Source: Trachythela sp. YZ-2020 (lineage: Eukaryota; Cnidaria; Anthozoa; Malacalcyonacea; Clavulariidae). From it: a DNA stretch of 64,000 nt. Below the pieces are notes generated by a model. It ran no database searches, was not told the origin of the DNA, and saw only the letters and a list, made by a program, of their open reading frames with translations. The stretch spans positions 1,860,001 through 1,924,000 of the forward strand of contig JADLSH010000061.1 in assembly GCA_016169945.1 (NCBI GenBank), read 5' to 3'. Position numbers and translations under genes: made by a program. Shown piece after piece: positions 57,296 to 64,000 of the stretch (within the stretch, counting starts at the first letter, position 1; each line of letters starts with the position of its first letter).

Positions 57296-58376
57296 GAACT
57301 GTCCTCATTCTTCGTCTTAAAGTAAACATTGTTCATAAACAAGTCACGATATACTGTATTTTGTATTATATGTAGCAAAGCATGATTAGCGTAGTTGTCA
57401 AAGATATAAATTCCATATTATTGACATTTGTCTAAATAAAAGCGTTTGTATTGAAGACATTCGATAAACGACCTCATTTTCATTAATCAATTCACTAGAA
57501 AAAGGTAGAAATACAGCCTCATTACCAGGTTTGAGATATTGGAAAATAATGTAATGATTTCGACATTGCTATATTGAAATAGCAGTTGCCTGTGAATATC
57601 TATTTGTCACAGATATTAAGCACAGCTTTGTCAGCTTCACTATAATGCACCATGTTTCAAAATGGTGATATTATTGAAGAAAAAGATAACATTTTGCGGT
57701 TGTCTGTTCAGCTATAGATACACAAATGACGCCATTTGTAAGTGATAAGAGCAAAAAAGTGGCCTACGAGCCGCCTGGACGAGTCAATGATTGTCTTATT
57801 ACCTCATGATGTACAGTCAGTACTCTCTTTAATTCATTGTTTGCTAAATATCATGCTTGATATTACTTTATTTAAGTTGTACTGAGTTAATTGTTGAGAA
57901 CCAAATTTGACAAGAGGTAATCACATAATTCTCAGAGTTAATGCCCTACTTAATTATGTGACCTGAATGCGAAGTATATACCGCTATACATAAATAGTAA
58001 ATTGTTTGAAAAATATAACCAATAGCGTATTGATCAAATTAACCAATACCAATTTGTCACTAACTGACCAATGGTGTCAATTTTTGAAATTGTTAAAAAA
58101 ATAGCAACCAACAATAATTGGTTATATTTAACCAATCAATTTTTACCGAGCAAATTAAATTGGCTCAAATTTCACCATTTGCATGAATAATATTATTTTA
58201 GTGTTAGCCTTACACAAGCCTGTATATATATATACACCGTTTTGTATAGGTATTGAAATGTTAAATTTTCGAAGTGTAAAAATTTAACGTGTCTTTTCTT
58301 TATCCATGCTCTTTTATGATTGCATGGTTATGATTAACAAAACAACATTCATAGTTTTTTGCTTGTTTCATTGTCC
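57296..58376 (+). other. 3' flank of copy B, including a possible poly-A signal
   Basis: AATAAA at 57435-57440 lies 140 bp after the stop of the PAN-TLDc gene and is mutated in copy A (TAGACGAAA). 57816-58183 is specific to copy B and contains several AACCAAT-type words (AACCAATA, AACCAATT). Confidence 0.45.
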
Positions 58377-60280
58377 ACATAATTTGGTGGGGTAGCTACT
58401 ATCACCAAAACCGCTGATGCATGCTTGCTCTCGCATGTATCGGCGTTGTCAATGCTGCCTGCATTGAATGTCATTTTTTTCAATGTGTATTATAGATTTA
58501 TCTTTGATCTGTCAGGATAATTTTGTAGAATTATGCTTAATAATAGAAATTAATATTTTTGAAATGCAGATAACATACTTTCAACATCACATTGGGAGAT
58601 GGCAAGTGAAAAGGTTAAAAGTATTAATATCATATCTTCAAAGCATTCAGCCACTACAAGTGACGTCTACTGCTCAAATTCAAATAATTAAAATTAAATC
58701 CAACATACCTGGCATTAATATGTACGTCAAGTTTCCTTAATAACTCGAGTTCTTGACATGTTAAAGTAGCGATTTGAAACAATACATAAAATACTCATCG
58801 ATTTTCAAACGTTGTTGCGAGATGTAGAATGTTTTATATTTCTCAGTTTTTGCAAGATATATGTACTTGAATAAGTACAATTTATTGCCATGACAATTCT
58901 GGGCTTTGAAGTTGCTGAGGTGGAGAAAAGCGGTGGCAGATTCTTTGAGGATTCTTTTCCCTGCATTTTCCGAAATAATATTTGGATAAATTCCATCTAG
59001 AGAGACACAAGTTTGTGTTTTGGAAATACCATAACACTCTTCTATACTTAGTTATCCTTTGGATTTGAACGTTTGTTTTTGACAAAAGGAATCTTAACAG
59101 GGATGCAAAATAGTTTACCGGGGGGAGTAACAAGGGGCAGAGAGAACTAAGGATAACTTAGTTGAGAAGTTTGTTTTGATATTTTTATAACCAAAGCTTG
59201 CTTCTACACTGAAAGTTGAGTTAGATTATATCCAAATATTGTATCGAAAAATGCAGGAAATCATACTTATATTATAAGTAGTATCTAAATAGCAATTTGA
59301 TTGGCTAATTCGCGTGCTTTATGACGCAATAAAGCACGGCCACCGTTTTGATTTTTTCTCCCTTTGTCCCCGCTTGTTAAATTTTCTTCGGAATTGTCAA
59401 TACAATATGAACAAAATTATAATAGTTTTAAATCCAAAGTCTGTCAGAAAGCAAGAAAAAGTAGACCTAAACGAGATGGAAAAAGCCAGCCAACAAATAA
59501 CAACGGGGTCCATAAACGGCGAATAAAGATTTGTAGCTGTTTCTGAGTTTGAAATATACTTTTTTGCTTGAAAGTTCGCATTCAACGGCGACAAGAAACG
59601 CGAAAATCTGTGCTATTTTGACATTTAAAGGTACAAAAACTGTATTTAAACACAAACCAAACCAAATTTATCCACAGTTCTAGGTGTAAAAAATTAAAAT
59701 TAACCATTTTGGTATTGATTTAGATAATACTATGTGTACAGTTTTTAAGCTGTCAAGATGCAACGACAAAAACCTACACAAATACGACATGTTTATGCAT
59801 TTCTTGACAGTTTGTCTGAGAAAATTTTTAACCACCAACCACTGAATGAGCAAAAAACACAAAAAAATATTCAAACAGTACCTTCAAACAAAAACTGCCC
59901 GATATATTTGGTTCAAGATGAAAAATCAACTTGACAGCCAATGTCGTCAAATCAGCTTGACAAAAACCCTTCGCTTTTATACCGAATCCAGGACAAAAGT
60001 GAAGCAGAACAACGAAAAACCAATCTGTCTATCATTGTGCACCATATTTGAAAAATTTTCAACAGTTTTTGTGCCTTTTTAATCCCTAATTTTTGTTGAG
60101 TTGCAAGTTTTTCGCACCTTCGCCGGCCAGAATTCAAGCGTAGTTGTTGCCAAGCAATGAAAACCAGGGTTGCCAGATTCTCTGGGCCAAAAAAAGCCAA
60201 ACGCACGTTCAAAAAAAGCCAAAAAAGCCAAACTCTAACATTGAGGCAGGGGACTGGGCCCTAGTGATAGCGTGGGAGAA
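58377..60280. other. No gene recognised
   Basis: Short ORFs only. 60190-60235 repeats AAAAAAGCCAAA. Confidence 0.4.
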
Positions 60281-60370
60281 GAAGCGTGTAGAACCTTCGC
60301 GAGAAGCGTGTAGAACACGCGAGAAGTAGTTAGTAGAACACGCGAGAAGCGTGTAGAACACTCGGCTACG
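60281..60370. repeat. 20-bp minisatellite with palindromic core
   Basis: About four units of GAAGCGTGTAGAACACGCGA with variants. Each unit contains the inverted pair GCGTGT and ACACGC, so single units can form small hairpins. Confidence 0.85.
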
Positions 60371-62984
60371 CCTCGTGTTTTACAAGCTTCTCTCATATTC
60401 TCCCAACATTCCCCCCTCGTGCATTATTACACCATAACGGCACGCGACTCGTTTTTTAATTCTTAAATACAATTTCCTGTGGAGAGCCAGAACTTCTACA
60501 TATTTTAACATTTCCTTTTTACCGCCTTGTATCTAAGTCTATTTTCCTTGATGCCCACCCCCTTCGCCTACGCGTAGGTAATTTAACAGGGGTAAAAAGA
60601 AATACAATACAATATTATAACAATACGATATTTTATCATTGTATTTTCCCTCATATATTCTATTTGCCTACATAAATACAATTATCCTTTTAAAGATGAA
60701 ATCGCTATCATCAGCGACCATCGCTCGTTGTAACCCCCCGCGGCAAATAAGAAATATTAAAATGAAACAAAACATTAAATTTAAAGTAGTATCTCAACAT
60801 TCCCCCTATCTGCTCTGGACGCGGACGCCAGACAAGAGGATCGTCATGCTACTGGACCCCCCGAACATTTATCGTTACGATAACCTTCATCCTGCTACAC
60901 ATGTTTGATATATATTTGCGTATATATTTTCACAACCCTTTCCGTCATCATGGAAAAGATACTAGCTAGCATCTATTATTTAACTAATTATATCATCTGA
61001 TGTCAGACGATGTGTATCGACTATACTTCTCCTTTTCTTTGAAACACCATGCGTACAATTCGCATATTTAATCTTGTCCCACATGCACACAATCATCCGG
61101 TCAGTCTCGTTCCTTGGTCACAACACATGGGAATTTATCTGCGCATACGCGCGGAGAAACAACCGTGAAGTACATCCGATCGCTAAAAACAAACAATATG
61201 ATTACCAAATTTGCCAGATTATATTATGAGGGCGTTTTCTTGTTCGTTGTTGTTCGTATGCTCAAAATTTTAAGCTTTTCCAAGTGAGAAATGTTTGGTT
61301 TGTAAAAAGAACGTTGACGTAGAAATAAAAACGTTGCCGCAGAAGACAAATGCACATGAAACTTGACCTTTCATTAGCACGCAGTGTTGCATACAAACAA
61401 CAGTGTAACATGAAATCCATATACTCAAGGAATGACAGTAATTGACACTTATTACGAATTTAACAGTTAACTTGAAACACATGAAACCCTTTCCACAATA
61501 TATAACAAGAAATTGGTCGACAATTGCTACGAAACAAGACAACATAAATAGGGTGCAGATATTTTTGTGTCGAGGTCCTATTTCAAGATCGCCTTTTTGG
61601 GAATTTTCATCAAGTTTAGTAGGAGTTTCCTAATTAGTAGTGGCAACGATTAAAGACGACTGAAGCCCTTGTAAAGATGCCTGCCATATCAAACAAATTT
61701 GAACAAAGCTTCTGAATATTCACCTCATTTCGTAGCCAATCACGACATATTCCCGTATTTATCTTGCTAAAAATGTTAATTATATCTTCTCCATTGGTAA
61801 AATTATATTGTCATAAAGTCAGATTGTTTTATGGTTTTCCAAGGCTTTGCCCAAAACGTTCGAAATTAAAAATTGCCTGCCGCTTTTTCTCCACCTACGC
61901 ATAGAAATATTAGTCTTCTTTGCAATTGCTCGCATTAAATGAACTTAGAACGTAGATGAAAATAATGCTATTCTATTTAAGACGAGCTTCAATTCTATTT
62001 GCAAAATAACTTAACAGTTAGGATAAGCCTTATCATTGCAATTAGTACTCCAGATATACGGCGAGTAGCGAAATCCAAATGACGGCAGAAAAATTTTGCG
62101 AAAAGAAAACAGAAAGTGTTAATAAGAATAAATACTCCGAGCGAATATTGCAAGTTAACGAATAGATTTATAACTTATAACGTAGCTTTAAAATACATTT
62201 ATTAAAGAATTAATACCGAAATAGCAGGAATAAATACATGATCAGAATATACCCCCCCCCCCCTCCCTCCATATGGATTATTTAACAAAGTCGCAAGGGA
62301 AATCAAATACGTCATTTGCAGTCAACAAGTATGCTGTTTTTCGTTGAAAGCTTGAGATAAATGAAAATACGTCAAGAGTTCAGAATGCGTTCCAAAACCA
62401 TATTGCGTTGATTAGTGCAGACAAACTTTGTTGACAAAAATGTCTAAATATTGCCATACAGAAAAATCAATGAATACTGTGGATTTCTACATTATGAAGC
62501 AACTAGAAATACCTGTACGCAGAATCCCCTCGCCCGTGCATTCGAACTAAAATTATACTTCCTAAAGGTTATGGTAACATGAAGTATTAAGGCACCATAA
62601 CCATGCATGTATCACTGTAACCATGGTAATACGCAACACTTCTATTTTTTTACAAAATGGTAAAATAGTGAAAAGATTTGCACTTTATTTGAAAATAAAG
62701 AATTATGAATTGTCCAACTTTATAAAGTAAGTGTGTTATTATGTACTCTTTAACTTTGATTTGCTGTATAATTCAATTTAGACCTTTCACAAAAACGTCA
62801 AAAAGATTAGCTCCATGATTGTTGTCTGGGGCCTGGACAAACTAATTAATTGACAGATATAATTAATGCACGTGTTGACATTATTAAAATTGCTATATTG
62901 TTGTTGTTGGATTTTTAGTTTGCTAGACAAAAAACATTGTAACGTACGAAGTTTTACATCAAATAAATTCCGGCTCAGCAACTC
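60371..62984. other. No gene recognised
   Basis: AT-rich. A poly-C run (62252-62270) is the only notable feature; ORFs of up to about 90 codons show no domain. Confidence 0.4.
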
Positions 62985-63178
62985 GACTCTATAGCTCAGT
63001 TGGTTAGAGCGCTGCACCGGAATCGCAGGGCCGCATGTTCGATTCCTGTCAGAGTGCCTAAAGTTGCATTTTTCGCAACTGCTATAGGTTATAGGTCTAA
63101 AAACGTATAGAAAGTTTCGATCGAATACTCCATGTACAAAACACCTTCTACTATTAGTTCTATCGAACGAGACGAGAT
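62985..63178 (+). mobile_element. tRNA-derived SINE, full length
   Basis: The head is tRNA-like with an A box TAGCTCAGTTGG (62992-63003) and a B box GTTCGATTCC (63037-63046). A non-tRNA body (AAGTTGCATTTTTCGCAACT, GGTCTAAAAACG) and an inverted pair (TTTCGATCGA and ATCGAACGA) follow. The body is shared with 37683-37856, which shows a dispersed SINE and not a tRNA gene. Confidence 0.85.
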
Positions 63179-63250
63179 ATTTACCCATACCTTCTACATG
63201 CATGGCTCCATTATTTATACACGAATTTGCGATTAATGCTCACCACTTAC

Positions 63251-63287
63251 TTGGTTAGAGCGCTGCACCGGAATCCTAGGACCGCAC
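63251..63287 (+). mobile_element. SINE head fragment
   Basis: TTGGTTAGAGCGCTGCACCG followed by GAATCCTAGGACCGCAC matches the tRNA-like head of the SINE 250 bp upstream. It ends before the B box. Confidence 0.7.
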
Positions 63288-63719
63288 ACAGCAGCCCAAT
63301 CTTAGGATAGAGCTGTTTTAGTGTGCTAGACAAGTTTGAAATATGTGATAAAATATATATTTTTTAAATAGAATTTACTTGCCTAACTGGTAGTTTATGT
63401 TCTGCTATTATTCTTCCCTTGTTTACCTAATATTCTCCGCGACTTTTTTCTTGATCCTTGCGGAGGCTTCTAAATACATAATAGAATTAGAGCCCCAATG
63501 ATTCTTTGCGCCGACTCGTCGAAACAAGCATTTCAACTAAGATAATTATTTAAACACGTTTACTCCTTCAGCAGGTTCGCTGGTTTCCAAGGAGGGCGTA
63601 CAACTTTAAAATACATAAATATACATAACTAAGGTTACATGATCATATTAATTAAGGATTAATTGATTAATTACATAATCATATTAATATTTACAAAGAC
63701 TACAATTGATTTAAAGCAG

Positions 63720-64000
63720 GCTAGTATCAGCAATCAACGTATTAAAGTAATTCAAACAATCTGCAATTCTCAGATTGCAAGATAAGCCATTCCAAAGTTT
63801 CGCTCCGCAAAACCCAATACCTTTCTTTAAGTACTCAGTATTTGGTTTTGGTAAATACAATTTGAATTCATTGTTACGCAAGTTATAGATTTGTTGTGGA
63901 GCAAACGAATTTTCAAATATTTCGGTCAGAGCAACCGGTGCTTGCGAATTAAGGAGTAATTTTATACATAAGTCTGGCCTTCATGATCAGTACTGCGTTC
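63720..64000 (-). pseudogene. LINE ORF2 C-terminal fragment at window edge
   Basis: The minus strand reads EIFENSFAPQQIYNLRNNEF, KLYLPKPNTEYLKKGIGFCG and AKLWNGLSCNLRIADCLN, the tail of CR1/L2-type LINE polyproteins (Y-N-L-R, then G-A-K-L-W-N). The frame upstream (63950-64000) is broken. The element probably continues beyond the window. Confidence 0.7.

Larger units (their letters stand above)
47354..58376 (+). repeat. Segmental duplication, copy B
   Basis: This is the partner of 1-15117, in direct orientation and about 47 kb away. It carries the better preserved PAN-TLDc gene. Copy-specific blocks include 47469-48437 (absent from copy A), the 3.1-kb inverted-repeat element at 49452-52540 and about 1 kb after it. 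Similarity stops near 58376, in a shared stretch that includes GCTTGTTTCATTGTCC. Confidence 0.9.

Noticed and set aside
62992..63060. Possible functional tRNA gene
   Set aside because: The A and B boxes are good, but the acceptor stem does not pair properly. The body downstream is shared with another dispersed copy lacking the A box, so it is a SINE.
62787..63203. 138-codon minus-strand ORF over the SINE
   Set aside because: It is generated by the antisense of the SINE and its flanks, with no domain.

Overview
This is AT-rich, intron-bearing metazoan DNA packed with dead transposable elements. The host-type coding sequence I can support is one gene family, present as a duplicated pair: a short signal peptide, one PAN/Apple domain and a TLDc domain split over two exons. 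The TLDc sequence style, the BEL/Pao, Penelope-like, CR1/L2-like and Harbinger elements and a tRNA-derived SINE together suggest a cnidarian, perhaps an anthozoan. That is an inference from family resemblance; nothing here fixes the species. I see no rRNA, functional tRNA, CRISPR array or prokaryotic operon.

Layout. Positions 1-15117 (copy A) and 47354-58376 (copy B) are diverged copies of one segment in the same orientation. Both carry the PAN-TLDc gene with matching exons and splice sites. Copy B is nearly intact: five phase-compatible exons between 48755 and 57295, with one apparent 2-bp frameshift in exon 4 and a 3.1-kb inverted-repeat element in intron 1. Copy A is a clear pseudogene, with stops and frameshifts in both TLDc exons. 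It also contains an internal tandem duplication (3630-8038 and 8068-12700). Each unit carries the linker exon, a dead PIF/Harbinger transposon and a Gypsy-like gag fragment. One unit has a 464-bp CAA/CAG tract where the other has 36 bp.

Between the two copies lies a transposon graveyard. A Penelope-like RT/GIY-YIG element (17636-26088) is split by a minus-strand LINE (about 18076-25390). The ORF1 of that LINE is itself split by a plus-strand LINE (about 21961-24681) and by a mariner-type MITE (21281-21538). Next come a hAT MITE (27726-27857) and a BEL/Pao retrotransposon (28824-35017) nested in a MITE with TTA target duplications (28527-35379). They are followed by a TTAA-flanked MITE (36265-36942), a truncated SINE (37683-37856), a 39-bp minisatellite (40313-40470), a GTTAA-rich foldback element (41650-42362) and LINE fragments. 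To the right of copy B (58377-64000) the DNA is mostly featureless, with a 20-bp minisatellite, one full and one partial SINE, and a LINE 3' fragment at the edge.

How the parts relate. The PAN-TLDc locus was duplicated. One copy decayed while taking in transposons and duplicating internally; the other kept its reading frames apart from one lesion. All other coding sequence found belongs to mobile elements, and every copy has at least one disabling change.
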